Source: Rhizobium sp. TH2 (GTDB lineage Bacteria > Pseudomonadota > Alphaproteobacteria > Rhizobiales > Rhizobiaceae). Taken from it: a stretch of DNA of 64,000 bases. Below, piece after piece: positions 51,268 through 60,044 of this stretch. The stretch is from the NCBI RefSeq assembly GCF_024707525.1, contig NZ_CP062231.1, positions 2,914,001-2,978,000 on the forward strand, given 5' to 3'. Below the pieces are notes generated by a model. It saw only the letters and a program-made list of their open reading frames with translations, was not told where the DNA came from and searched no databases. The position numbers and the translations under genes are program-made. Each line of letters starts with the position of its first letter. The stretch's first letter is position 1.

Positions 51268-52670
51268 TGCGCAGACTGCCAGCGGCGGCCATTACCCTGC
51301 TCTTTCTGACCGCTCCCACCTTCGCCCAAGCCCATGGCACGGAAGGCGGCCTCGTCCTGCTCCTACCCACCGGCTACTACCTTCTCGGTGCCGGTCTTGC
51401 TGTCGCCGCCTCGTTCCTGCTGCTCGCCTTCGTGACAGCCCAGGAGACCGAACGCGTCGCCGCGATGCGTCTGCGGCTCTTCACTGTTCCTGATGTGCCG
51501 CGTGAAATCACCAGCGCCATCGGATTCTTTTTCCTCGCCTTTCTGGTCTTCGCCGGCATCGTCGGCAGCCGCGATCCTGTGGTCAATCCGTTGCCGACAA
51601 TGATCTGGACAATCTGGTGGGTCTGTTTCACGCTGTTCCAGGCCGTGGTCGGTCCGCTCTGGCACCACTTCAATCCCTGGACCGCTATCCTCGCGCTGTT
51701 CGGCCGCAACAACCGTGAGGGGCTGCTGAAATTGCCCGTGCGTGCGGGCTATCGCATCGCCGTGCTGCAATTCGCTGTCTTCGCCTGGTTCGAACTAATC
51801 TACGTCGCCCCGAGCGACCCGCTGCGGCTGGCCATCGCGGTGATCGCCTTCTGGGCGTTCAACCTCGCGGGTGCATTCATTTTCGGCGAGAAGGACTGGA
51901 TGGCGCGCGCCGAACCCTTTTCCATTTTCTTCGGCCTGATCGGTCGGCTCTCGCCCTTTCACCGCGAGCCGATCGGCGAAAAACGCACTGGCGTGGTGCT
52001 CACCTGGCCGGGAATGACCCTGATCAGTGCGAATGCTCTGCCACTGACAGGCGTGTTCTTCATCCTCCTCACGCTCTCGACCGTATCCTTCGACGGCCTT
52101 TCGCGCACCTTCCTCTGGCTCGGTTCGATCCACGTCAACCCGCTCGAATTTCCCGGGCGCAGCGATGTGGAAACATCGGGCACATCAGGCCTGATCGGCA
52201 TGTTCGCCGCCATGTCCGCGCTCTATCTCGGCACGGTGGCGCTTGGCTGCCGGCTTGCCGGCCGCAGCGACATATGGCTCGCCGCATCAGGGCGCCTGAT
52301 CTACTCGCTCGTACCGATCGCGCTCGCCTTCCAGGCTGCCCACTACCTCACCAGCGTGCTGGTGGACGGCCAGAATGCGCTGATCGCGCTCTCCGACCCC
52401 TATTCGCTCGGCTGGAACCTGTTTGGCACCGCGGGTTGGCACACCACCACGTCATTCCTCAACACGATGTCCGGCGTGAGCCTGATCTTCAACACGCAGA
52501 CACTTGTGATCGCGCTCGGCCATATCACCGGCATCGTCATGGCGCATCTGATCGCACTGAGGATTTTCGACACGCCGCGCCAGGCGGTGGCCAGCCAAAT
52601 CCCGCTCGCGGCGCTGATGGTGTTCTACACGGCCTTCGGACTGTGGCTGCTGGCGACGCCCAGGATCTGA
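51243..52670 (+). CDS. Polytopic membrane protein of unknown function
   Basis: A 475-residue protein (from this start) with a signal peptide (core AAITLLFLTAPTFAQA) and about ten to twelve helices. His and Trp are frequent near membrane faces (PLWHHFNPWTA, QAAHYL, GWHTTTS, LGHITGIVMAHL), so a haem or metal link is conceivable. I do not recognise the family. The start is uncertain: the ATG at 51243 and a GTG at 51267 both fall in the right arm of the palindromic repeat, and the frame stays open back to 51066, within nicB's end. It follows nicB in the same direction and may belong to the nic operon. Function in transport or electron transfer is open. Confidence 0.65.
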   Translation: MSGRTEGGVRRLPAAAITLLFLTAPTFAQAHGTEGGLVLLLPTGYYLLGAGLAVAASFLLLAFVTAQETERVAAMRLRLFTVPDVPREITSAIGFFFLAFLVFAGIVGSRDPVVNPLPTMIWTIWWVCFTLFQAVVGPLWHHFNPWTAILALFGRNNREGLLKLPVRAGYRIAVLQFAVFAWFELIYVAPSDPLRLAIAVIAFWAFNLAGAFIFGEKDWMARAEPFSIFFGLIGRLSPFHREPIGEKRTGVVLTWPGMTLISANALPLTGVFFILLTLSTVSFDGLSRTFLWLGSIHVNPLEFPGRSDVETSGTSGLIGMFAAMSALYLGTVALGCRLAGRSDIWLAASGRLIYSLVPIALAFQAAHYLTSVLVDGQNALIALSDPYSLGWNLFGTAGWHTTTSFLNTMSGVSLIFNTQTLVIALGHITGIVMAHLIALRIFDTPRQAVASQIPLAALMVFYTAFGLWLLATPRI

Positions 52671-52793
52671 ACGCCAGAACACATGCCATCCCGCTTCTTC
52701 AAGAGCCGCATGCAATCAGCGAAAATGCAGCGAGAAGCTTTAGTTCCGGATTAAACCCTATCGTGTATCCAACTCCGAGAGATGGAGATTAGG

Positions 52794-53297
52794 ATGCGTA
52801 TCATCACGTCATTGATCATCGCCAGTGTGGTCGGCTCGACGGCAGTCGGCGCCTTGAGACACTATCTCGATGGGTCGTCAAACGAGGGGAGTCCCAGGCA
52901 GGCCTTGAAGACACTCTTTAAGGAAGATCGTCCAGCCGCTCTGCGTCTGTTTGAACGGGCGACCTTCGCCTGTGTGCCCGAGCTCGATAAGCTGAAGTCG
53001 AACAATGCGCGCGTCTTCTTTTCACGCATGCTCGTCGTCAGAATAGAGATGCAGGAGAAGAACGGCGATGAACTGACCAAGGACGATAAGCGGCGCATCA
53101 ACAAAGAAATTGAACAACTCCTACGAGTCATCCCGGAAGCGGATGCGATTGTGTTTGCTGGAGCCGTGAAGACGATCAACACGCAAAAGAAGAAGATTCA
53201 GACCTGCCTCGTAGACACGGTCGCCGAATATGCACTTCAAATTCAGCGAAAGAAGAAGGAAGCCCTTCTGTCCGGCGTGGAGTTGCGCGGCTCGTGA
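52794..53297 (+). CDS. Exported or membrane-anchored helical protein, unknown
   Basis: A 167-residue protein with an N-terminal hydrophobic segment (IITSLIIASVVGSTAVGAL) and then a highly charged, Lys/Glu-rich helical body that may form coiled coil. One Cys occurs in ATFACVPEL and another in IQTCLVD; these could pair if exported. GGAGATTAGG precedes the ATG at 52794. Base composition is less GC-rich than its neighbours (many AAG/AAA and AAC codons), a hint of recent acquisition. It converges with livF, 5 bp away. No domain recognised. Confidence 0.6.
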   Translation: MRIITSLIIASVVGSTAVGALRHYLDGSSNEGSPRQALKTLFKEDRPAALRLFERATFACVPELDKLKSNNARVFFSRMLVVRIEMQEKNGDELTKDDKRRINKEIEQLLRVIPEADAIVFAGAVKTINTQKKKIQTCLVDTVAEYALQIQRKKKEALLSGVELRGS

Positions 53298-53302
53298 TTT
53301 GC

Positions 53303-54010
53303 TCACCCATGCCCGACACCGAGATATTTCTGCACCAGCGACGAATCCGCCCGCACCTCATCGACGTCGAACTCGGCCTGCACCACGCCCTGGTCCATGA
53401 AAGCAATTCGATCGGCGACGGGAAGCACCGCATCGATGCGCTGTTCGACCAGTAGCACTGCGACGCCATCGTTGCGAAGCTTGGTCACGACGTCGCGGAT
53501 CGCCTGGATCATCGAGGGCATCAGGCCTTCGGTCGGCTCGTCAAGCATGATGATCTTCGGCTCGACGCAGAGCGCGCGGGCGATGGCGACCATGCTCTGC
53601 TCGCCGCCGGAGAGCGTGCCGGATTGCTGGCCGAGCCGCTCCTTGAGCGCCGGGAAATAGCCGAGCGCCCGCTCCATCGCGGCGCCGCCCGATTTGCGGG
53701 TCATCAGCCCGACCTCCAGGTTTTCCCGCACGGTCAGCTCTTTGAACAGCCGTCGGCCCTGCGGCACATAGCCTATGCCGTGGCGCGGGATCTGCTCGGC
53801 CGGCAGGCCGCTGATATCCTTGCCATCGATGACAAGCGTGCCGGTGCGCGGCGGCACCAAGCCGAGGATAGATTTCAGCGCCGTGGTCTTGCCGGCGCCA
53901 TTACGGCCGAGCAGGCAGAGGATTTCGCCCGCCGCGACCGACACGGAGAAATCGCGCAGAACCTGAAGCTCGCCGTAGAAGGTATTGTAATTCTTGACCT
54001 CCAGCATCAT
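53303..54010 (-). CDS. livF: Liv-type ABC transporter ATPase LivF
   Basis: A 235-residue ATPase with Walker A GRNGAGKTT, signature LSGGEQ, Walker B IIMLDEPTEGLMP and switch VLLVEQRID. LivF type is indicated by length and by its place after LivG, with a 4-nt overlap. Last gene of the operon livK-H-M-G-F. It drives uptake of the ligand of the binding protein at 56658-57944. Either of two adjacent ATGs (54010, 54007) could start it. Confidence 0.92.
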   Translation of the reverse strand: MMLEVKNYNTFYGELQVLRDFSVSVAAGEILCLLGRNGAGKTTALKSILGLVPPRTGTLVIDGKDISGLPAEQIPRHGIGYVPQGRRLFKELTVRENLEVGLMTRKSGGAAMERALGYFPALKERLGQQSGTLSGGEQSMVAIARALCVEPKIIMLDEPTEGLMPSMIQAIRDVVTKLRNDGVAVLLVEQRIDAVLPVADRIAFMDQGVVQAEFDVDEVRADSSLVQKYLGVGHG

Positions 54011-54744
54011 GCGCCGGTCCCCAGATAGGCAGCCTGTACCTCCGCATTGGCGCTGACTTCGGCGGGTGTGCCCTCGGCCAGCGTGCGGCCGCGATTGAGC
54101 ACGGTAATCCGGTCGGCAAGCTGCATCACCACATCCATATTGTGCTCGATCAGCAGGATCGTCGCGGTCTTCGAGATGCGCTTGACCAGTTGGCAGAAGC
54201 CGGCGATCTCGGAATCCGAGAGTCCCTGCGTCGGCTCGTCGAGGATCAGCAGCGCGGGCTGCAGCGCGAGCCCCATCGCGACTTCGAGCAGACGCTGGTG
54301 GCCATAGGCCATCTCGCCCGCGCGAGCCTCTGCACGATCGGCGATGCCGACCGCTTCGAGCGCGGCGCGGGTCTCCTTTTCGATATCGAGCCTGGCGCCC
54401 TTCTCGCGCTGTGCTCGACCGAGGGCCGCGATCCGCACATTCTCGGCAACCGACAGCTTGGGATAGATATTGGTGATCTGGAACGTGTAGGCGATGCCGA
54501 GCCGCACGCGCCGGAAAGCCGGCACCTTGGTGATATCCTCGCCACGGAAGGTGATGCGGCCATCCGTCACCGAGGTACGGCCCGAAAGCAGGCTGACGAA
54601 GGTGGTCTTGCCCGCGCCATTCGGCCCGATGATCGCCCGGATCTCGCCCTCGTTGAGGGAGAAGTCGACCCCATCGACTGCCTTCAGCCCGCCGAAATAG
54701 CGCTTGAGGCCCTGGGTTGCGAGGATGGGCGTCACATCAGCCAT
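54007..54744 (-). CDS. livG: Liv-type ABC transporter ATPase LivG
   Basis: A 245-residue ATPase with Walker A GPNGAGKTT, the LivG-type FRRVRLGIAYTFQITNIYP Q-loop region, a Walker B LLILDEPTQGLSD and switch LLIEHNMDVV. The signature motif reads YGHQRL where LSGGQ is usual, which is common in LivG. The ATG at 54744 (AAGGTGG upstream) overlaps livM by 13 nt. Confidence 0.92.
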   Translation of the reverse strand: MADVTPILATQGLKRYFGGLKAVDGVDFSLNEGEIRAIIGPNGAGKTTFVSLLSGRTSVTDGRITFRGEDITKVPAFRRVRLGIAYTFQITNIYPKLSVAENVRIAALGRAQREKGARLDIEKETRAALEAVGIADRAEARAGEMAYGHQRLLEVAMGLALQPALLILDEPTQGLSDSEIAGFCQLVKRISKTATILLIEHNMDVVMQLADRITVLNRGRTLAEGTPAEVSANAEVQAAYLGTGA

Positions 54745-55694
54745 GGCAGCCACCTTTCGCGGATCGTGCCGAGAATGCCCTTGGGAAACCACAGCACGAG
54801 GACGATAAGGACCACGCCGATTACCAGAAGGTAGGCGGTGGTGAGCTCGCTCAACTGGTCGATCAGCGTTGTCATCAAGAGCACGCCCAGCAGCGGACCG
54901 AGCAATGTCCCTGCCCCGCCGAGCAGCGTGAACAGCAGCACCTCGATCGAATACTGGATCGAGGCGAAAGTCGAGCCGACATAGCCGAAGAGCAGTCCAT
55001 AGGCCGCCCCCGCCGCCCCGGCGATCGTGCCGGAATAGAGGAAAGCCTCGAGCTTGGACGCGAAGACGTTGAAGCCGAGCATCTCGGTGCGGCCCTCGTT
55101 TTCCCGGATCGCCGCGAAGATGCGGCCCCGGCGGCTGGTCAGCACGACGAAGGAAATAGCGAGGACGATCGCAAGGAGCCCGAAGGCCAGATTGAAACGG
55201 ACTTGCTCGCTGGCGAGACTGAAGGTGGTACCGAAGAGATCGAATTGCCGCGCCGCATGCGGTAGCGACAAGCCATCCTGCCCACCAGTGTATTGGGCGA
55301 AATAGAGCGTCGTCAGGAAACCAACCTGCGCGAACATCAGTGTCACGATCATGAAGGACACCCGCATCGTCGGCAGCGCGACGATGCCGATCGCGAGCGC
55401 CAGAACGAAGGCCGCCGCGATGCCGATCAGGAAGGCCACGGGCACGCTGATGCCGAGATGATAGGTCGAGAGCCCGGCGGCATAGAGCCCAGCAGCAAAG
55501 AAGATCGCGTGTCCGAGGCTGAGCAGGCCGACATAGCCGAGCAGCATGTTGTAGCCGACGGCGAACACCGCGAGCACCATCATGCGCGTGATCGTCAGCA
55601 CGTAATATGTCGGCAGCACGAACTGCATTGCGAAGGCGATTGCCAGCACAGCGGCGAGCAGGATGAGGTTTCGACGGATATGGCTCGCGCTCAT
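54732..55694 (-). CDS. livM: Liv-type ABC transporter permease LivM
   Basis: A 320-residue permease with about nine helices, including GYNMLLGYVGLLSLGHAIFFAAGLY and the coupling loop AIRENEGRTEMLGFNV. Both are typical of LivM. Overlaps livH by 4 nt upstream and livG by 13 nt downstream. Confidence 0.92.
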   Translation of the reverse strand: MSASHIRRNLILLAAVLAIAFAMQFVLPTYYVLTITRMMVLAVFAVGYNMLLGYVGLLSLGHAIFFAAGLYAAGLSTYHLGISVPVAFLIGIAAAFVLALAIGIVALPTMRVSFMIVTLMFAQVGFLTTLYFAQYTGGQDGLSLPHAARQFDLFGTTFSLASEQVRFNLAFGLLAIVLAISFVVLTSRRGRIFAAIRENEGRTEMLGFNVFASKLEAFLYSGTIAGAAGAAYGLLFGYVGSTFASIQYSIEVLLFTLLGGAGTLLGPLLGVLLMTTLIDQLSELTTAYLLVIGVVLIVLVLWFPKGILGTIRERWLPWLM

Positions 55695-56572
55695 CGCTCG
55701 GCCTTTCCGAACAGGCCGTTCGGCCGGAAAATCAACACGAAGGCGACCAGCAGCGTCGAGACCATTTTCGCCAGCGTCGGCGAGAAGAAGACCGAGAGAA
55801 TGCCATCAGAGAGACCAATGATGATGGCGGCAATGATCGTGCCCTGAATGCTGCCTAATCCGCCGATGATGACGACGATGAAGGAGAGCAGCAGCGGATC
55901 GAGCCCCATCAGGTAATGCGCCTGCTGGATCGGCACGACCAGCACGGCGGCGACCGCCGCCAGCATGGCGCCGAGCGCGAAGACATAGGCCGAGACATTA
56001 TCGACATTGATGCCGAAGGCCTGAGCGGTCTCGCGGTCGAGTTGGGTCGCGCGCATCACGAGCCCTGCCTTGGTATGCTTCATGAGATACCAGACGACGC
56101 CCATCAGCACGATCGCGGCCGCGATGATGAAGAGCTTGTAGCCATCGTAGCCGAACCACGGAAAGCGGATGCGCCAGTAGAACGGCGGCTCGACGGCCTG
56201 CGCGTTCGGCCCGAAGAAAATCAGCGCCGATTGCTGGAGAATATAGAGCAGGCCGATCGTCGCCACGATCGTCGCCTCGGGATCGTAGTTCAGACGCTTG
56301 AGGACCAGCCGCTCGCTGGCGAATGCTATGGCGCCGACGATCAGCGGGCTGATGATCAGCGCGGCAATGAATCCGAGCGCGGGATGCCCGGTGATGAAAC
56401 TGGTGACGAACCAGGCAAACACCGCACCCAGCATATAGAACTCGCCGTGGGCCACATTGACCACCCGCATCACGCCGAAGACCAGCGACAGGCCAACGGC
56501 GGTGACGGTCAGCACCGAGGCCTGGACCAGTCCTTCGAGGATCGCGAGGAAGAGATAGGGGCCGAAAGCCAT
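55691..56572 (-). CDS. livH: Liv-type ABC transporter permease LivH
   Basis: A 293-residue permease with eight helices; VTAVGLSLVFGVMRVVNVAHGEFYMLGA and the coupling loop MRATQLDRETAQAFGI mark the LivH type. I chose the ATG at 56572 with AAGG upstream; a TTG at 56581 is possible. It is separated from the binding-protein gene by 85 bp that contains a stem-loop. Confidence 0.92.
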   Translation of the reverse strand: MAFGPYLFLAILEGLVQASVLTVTAVGLSLVFGVMRVVNVAHGEFYMLGAVFAWFVTSFITGHPALGFIAALIISPLIVGAIAFASERLVLKRLNYDPEATIVATIGLLYILQQSALIFFGPNAQAVEPPFYWRIRFPWFGYDGYKLFIIAAAIVLMGVVWYLMKHTKAGLVMRATQLDRETAQAFGINVDNVSAYVFALGAMLAAVAAVLVVPIQQAHYLMGLDPLLLSFIVVIIGGLGSIQGTIIAAIIIGLSDGILSVFFSPTLAKMVSTLLVAFVLIFRPNGLFGKAER

Positions 56573-56611
56573 GGGCGGCAAACCTTGAATGGCGGACGAA
56601 TTTAGAACCCC

Positions 56612-56631
56612 CGCCGGAAATACGTCCGGCG
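56612..56631 (-). terminator. Stem-loop between livK-like gene and livH
   Basis: CGCCGGA (56612-56618) and TCCGGCG (56625-56631) form a perfect 7-bp stem with a 6-nt loop. It is placed just after the binding-protein gene, as in the other importer operons of this window. No U-run follows. Confidence 0.6.
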
Positions 56632-56657
56632 AGGTGTCGAGATGCTAACTAGAGCAC

Positions 56658-57944
56658 TCAGAGTTCCATCGTCGTGTAGTCGACCTCGGGCTCGTACATG
56701 CCATCCTCGATCGAGGTCGTGTGCACGACATTGAGCTTGCCGCCCTCGACCTTGGAGATGTTCTGCTTGCCGAAGACTTGATGGGTCTTGCCGTTGAACA
56801 CCTTGTCGCCTTGCGGATGCTCGTTGCTGGCCGAGAATTTATCGAGCGATTCCAGCGCCAGGATGAAATCCTTCTTCTGGTCCGGCCCTTCGTACTTGGC
56901 CATTTCCATGGCCTGCTTGATCACGAACAGCGTCTCCCAGACAGAGAACATGTGCGAATAGGTCGAGACGTCCTTTGGGTCGCTGGTGCTCGCGCCATTG
57001 GCGTCGACGCCGACCTTCTCGCGGAAGAACTTGTCGAACTCGGTCTGGTCCTTCTGCGCGTAGCGCGGATTGGCTTCCCAGAAATAGGTGCCCTCGAGAT
57101 ATTCAAGCTGCGGTGTCGCAAGGTCCACCGCTTCGAGCGAATCGATGAAGCCAAAGATCTGCGGCCGCGTCGAGCCGAAATGATCGCCGAGTTCCTTGAC
57201 GAAGGTCAGCACGGCCGGACCGACCATGACGTGATAGATCACTTCCGTGTCGGAGGGAATTTGCGGGAAATAGCGGGTGAACGAGCTCTCGGTCGGCGGG
57301 ATCGGGATCAGTGCCGAGATTTCGCCGCCCTGCGCCTTGATTGCCTCGGAGAAATAGTCGCGATGGTTATGGCCGAACGCATAGTCCGGAAAAAGCATCG
57401 TGACCTTCTTGCCGAGATTCTTGGAGATCCACGGCGCCATGGAGGCGACCTGGCTCTTCACGTCGGTGATGCCGGGCTGGAACGTGTATCGGTTCAGCCC
57501 GCCGCCGGCCAATTGATGGCCTTCCGAACAGACGAGATAGGGCAGCTTGAGTTCGCCGGCGCGCGGGCCGGCCGCCGCCACGACATGGCTGAAAAGGTGG
57601 CCGAACACCGCGTCCACCTTGTGCTCGGTCGCGAATTTTTCGATCACTTCCGTGCCGCGCTTGGGGTCGGTGCCATCGTCCTCGACGATCATTTCGATCA
57701 TCTTGCCATTGATGCCGCCGCCTTCATTGATCAACTTCACCGCCGCCTGCGCGGTGCGCTCGTACCAGCGGCCATAGGATGCGCCGATGCCTGTGCGGTG
57801 GAAGGGAGCACCGAGCTTGATCGTACCGCCGGATTGCGCGCGAAGCACATGCGGCGAGGCGAGCAAAGTGGCTCCCGCGGCGAAGCCCTTGAGCGCCGTG
57901 CGGCGCGTGATTATCGAACCCGCGGAAAAGATGGATTTGGTCAT
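56658..57944 (-). CDS. Liv/amide-type ABC substrate-binding protein
   Basis: A 428-residue periplasmic binding protein of the branched-chain amino acid/amide family. It has a twin-arginine signal (TRRTALKGFAAG, cleavage near LRAQ). Features include GAPFHRTGIGASYGRW, EDDGTDPKRGTEVIEKF and PDYAFGHNHRDYF. The family is broad (amino acids, urea, amides, aromatic acids), so the ligand is not set by sequence. An operator-like site matching those of the nic/hyu locus lies upstream (58097), which suggests the ligand may be nicotinate or a related compound (inference). First gene of its operon. Confidence 0.88.
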   Translation of the reverse strand: MTKSIFSAGSIITRRTALKGFAAGATLLASPHVLRAQSGGTIKLGAPFHRTGIGASYGRWYERTAQAAVKLINEGGGINGKMIEMIVEDDGTDPKRGTEVIEKFATEHKVDAVFGHLFSHVVAAAGPRAGELKLPYLVCSEGHQLAGGGLNRYTFQPGITDVKSQVASMAPWISKNLGKKVTMLFPDYAFGHNHRDYFSEAIKAQGGEISALIPIPPTESSFTRYFPQIPSDTEVIYHVMVGPAVLTFVKELGDHFGSTRPQIFGFIDSLEAVDLATPQLEYLEGTYFWEANPRYAQKDQTEFDKFFREKVGVDANGASTSDPKDVSTYSHMFSVWETLFVIKQAMEMAKYEGPDQKKDFILALESLDKFSASNEHPQGDKVFNGKTHQVFGKQNISKVEGGKLNVVHTTSIEDGMYEPEVDYTTMEL

Positions 57945-58332
57945 TTGGCGTTCCCCAGTTTTGTCGTTTGGCAACTTATGCCGATGAAAAATCGGACGCA
58001 AGCGAACACGGGCCGATCTCTGGCCCGCAGCGATGCCGCGAGCCCTTGAACTGCACTTTGGTACTTCCCCACACAGGAGCTCTGCGGCTCCTTTTTCATT
58101 TGTGTACGAAAGATTATGCGCGTTTCTCAGGGCCTGTCAATCGTCAGTCTTTCCACAGGCCAAAAGCGGCCCGAAGTCCGTGTGCGCCGGGCGCTTGCAC
58201 ATAATTGGCGACCCGTACCGAAAAGGGTTATTTCGGGCTTGACGATTTTCAGTTGCTTTTCCGGGCGCGCGAAATAGTCTCTGCACGCACCAGCGGGGAA
58301 CTGGGGAAAAACACTAAAAGAAGGAGATACCC
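57945..58332. promoter_or_regulatory. Divergent control region livK / oppA with shared operator motif
   Basis: This 388-bp gap holds the promoters of the Liv and Opp importers. CATTTGTGTACGAAAG at 58097-58112 matches the motif before hyuA, the reductase gene and marR, and lies 153 nt upstream of livK. Immediately beside it, AGGAGC (58075-58080) and GCTCCT (58087-58092) form a perfect 6-bp stem with 6-nt loop TCTGCG, followed on the plus strand by TTTT. On the minus strand it would be in the livK leader. Upstream of oppA, AGGAG at about 58321 is its ribosome site. No clear sigma-54 or sigma-70 promoter stood out. Confidence 0.5.
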
Positions 58333-59940
58333 ATGAGCATCCACCCACTTTTCAAATCACTGACGGGCGCAGCGCTGACAGGCGCGCTGCTGGCATCCCT
58401 CGCCTTTCCGGCGCTCGGCGAGACGGTGATCCGACGAGGTAATGGCGGCGAACCCCAAACGCTCGACCAGGCACAGATTTCGATCGACATCGAAGGCTTC
58501 ATCCAGCGCGACTTGAACGAAGGCCTGATGGTCTATGACATCGACGGCAAGGTCGTCCACGGCACGGCGGAGAGCCATACGGTCTCCGATGACGGCAAGG
58601 TCTATACGTTCAAGATCCGTCAGAACGCCAAGTGGTCGGACGGCTCGCCGGTGACAGCGGGCGACTTCGCTTTTTCGATCACCCGCCTGCTCGATCCGGC
58701 AACGGCTGCCGGCTATGCCAATATCCTCTACCCGATCAAGGGCGCCGAAGCCTTCAACAAGAAGACCGGGCAAGCTGATGGCCTCGGTCTGAAGGCCGTG
58801 GACGACAAGACGCTTGAGATCACACTCGAGCGCCCGACCCCGTACTTCCTGCAATTGCTGGTCCATTATACGGCCATTCCGGTCAATCAGGCCAGCATCC
58901 AGAAGCATGGCAAGGATTTCACCAAACCGGGCAACATGGTGACCAACGGCGCCTATATGCTGACCGAATATGTCGCCAACGACCACATCACCGCCGTCAA
59001 GAATCCGAACTACTGGGATGCGGCGAATGTGAAGATCGACAAGGTCATCTACAACCCGTCCGAAGACCAGGCCGCGACCGAGCGCATGTTCGAAGCGGGA
59101 GAACTCGATGTCGTCTATAACTTCCAGGCCGACCAGCGCGAGTTCCTGACCAAGAAGCACGGCGCCGACCAGGTGTTCGCGGCACCCGCGACCTCGACCT
59201 ATTATTACGTCTTCGACAATCGCAAGGAGCCCTTCAATGACGTGCGCATCCGCAAGGCGCTGTCCATGGCGCTTGACCGCGAATTCCTCGCCGGCAAGAT
59301 CTATGGCGGCGCGCAGCTGCCATCCTTCACCCTCGTGCCGGATGGCATGGAAGGCTACACCCTTCCCAAAGTCGACATCGCTGACATGGACCAGCTCGAC
59401 CGCGAGGATGCGGCCAAGGCATTGCTGAAGGAAGCCGGTTATGGCGAGGGCGGCAAGCCGCTCTCGATCGACATCCGCTACAACACCAATGAAAACCACA
59501 AGAAGGTCGCCATCGCGGTGGCGGACATGTGGAAGGCGCTGGGCTCCAACATCAACGTCACCACCCAGAACCTCGACGTGAAGGCGCATTACGCTTACCT
59601 CCAGGAAGGCGGCTCGTTCGATGTCGCCCGCGCCGGTTGGTCCGCCGACTATGCGGATCCGGAAAACTTCCTCAACCTGATGATCTCCTCCAACAAGGCC
59701 TTCAACTACGGCCATTGGGAAAATGCCAAGTTCGACGAACTGATGAAGGCGTCGTATGACGAACAGGATCCGGCCAAGCGCATGAAACTGCTGTCGGACG
59801 CCGAAGCAATGATGCTTGCCGAACACCCGATCGCCCCGATGATGAACTATGCCAGCCTCTGGCTCATCAACAAGAAGGTCAAGGGCTTCAACCAGAACCT
59901 CGTCAACGAGCATCTGACCAAATACCTCTCCATCGAGTGA
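58333..59940 (+). CDS. oppA: Peptide ABC transporter binding protein
   Basis: A 535-residue SBP_bac_5 protein with a Sec signal peptide (cleavage near ALGE, residue 30). Motifs include GGEPQTLDQAQ, WSDGSPVTAGDFAFSITRLLDPATA and YYYVFDNRKEPFNDVRIRKALSMA. It binds oligopeptides in the periplasm, although the family also includes binders of other ligands. First gene of opp; ribosome site AAGGAG lies before the ATG. Confidence 0.92.
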   Translation: MSIHPLFKSLTGAALTGALLASLAFPALGETVIRRGNGGEPQTLDQAQISIDIEGFIQRDLNEGLMVYDIDGKVVHGTAESHTVSDDGKVYTFKIRQNAKWSDGSPVTAGDFAFSITRLLDPATAAGYANILYPIKGAEAFNKKTGQADGLGLKAVDDKTLEITLERPTPYFLQLLVHYTAIPVNQASIQKHGKDFTKPGNMVTNGAYMLTEYVANDHITAVKNPNYWDAANVKIDKVIYNPSEDQAATERMFEAGELDVVYNFQADQREFLTKKHGADQVFAAPATSTYYYVFDNRKEPFNDVRIRKALSMALDREFLAGKIYGGAQLPSFTLVPDGMEGYTLPKVDIADMDQLDREDAAKALLKEAGYGEGGKPLSIDIRYNTNENHKKVAIAVADMWKALGSNINVTTQNLDVKAHYAYLQEGGSFDVARAGWSADYADPENFLNLMISSNKAFNYGHWENAKFDELMKASYDEQDPAKRMKLLSDAEAMMLAEHPIAPMMNYASLWLINKKVKGFNQNLVNEHLTKYLSIE

Positions 59941-59947
59941 TCCAGCC

Positions 59948-59981
59948 GGGCGCGTCCGATCTATTGTGATTGTACGCGCCC
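59948..59981 (+). terminator. Stem-loop between oppA and oppB
   Basis: GGGCGCGT (59948-59955) and ACGCGCCC (59974-59981) form a perfect 8-bp stem with an 18-nt loop right after the oppA stop. As at the other importer operons, it probably stabilises the binding-protein mRNA or partly terminates. Confidence 0.6.
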
Positions 59982-60044
59982 ACGCTTCCGCGCGGGAACC
60001 GCCGGCGGTAGCATTCGATTACTCAGACTGAGAGGAGGCGCGTC

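Noticed and set aside
52436..52450. TGGCAC-like sequence as a sigma-54 promoter
   Set aside because: It lies inside the membrane-protein coding sequence with no matching TTGC at the right spacing and no downstream gene start.
53303..57944. Urea importer (urtABCDE) assignment for the Liv-type operon
   Set aside because: No urease or urea-amidolyase gene is nearby, and the binding protein shows no feature I could tie to UrtA specifically.
58357..59913. 518-codon open frame antisense to oppA
   Set aside because: It overlaps a recognisable oppA with signal peptide and ribosome site, and shows no domain of its own.
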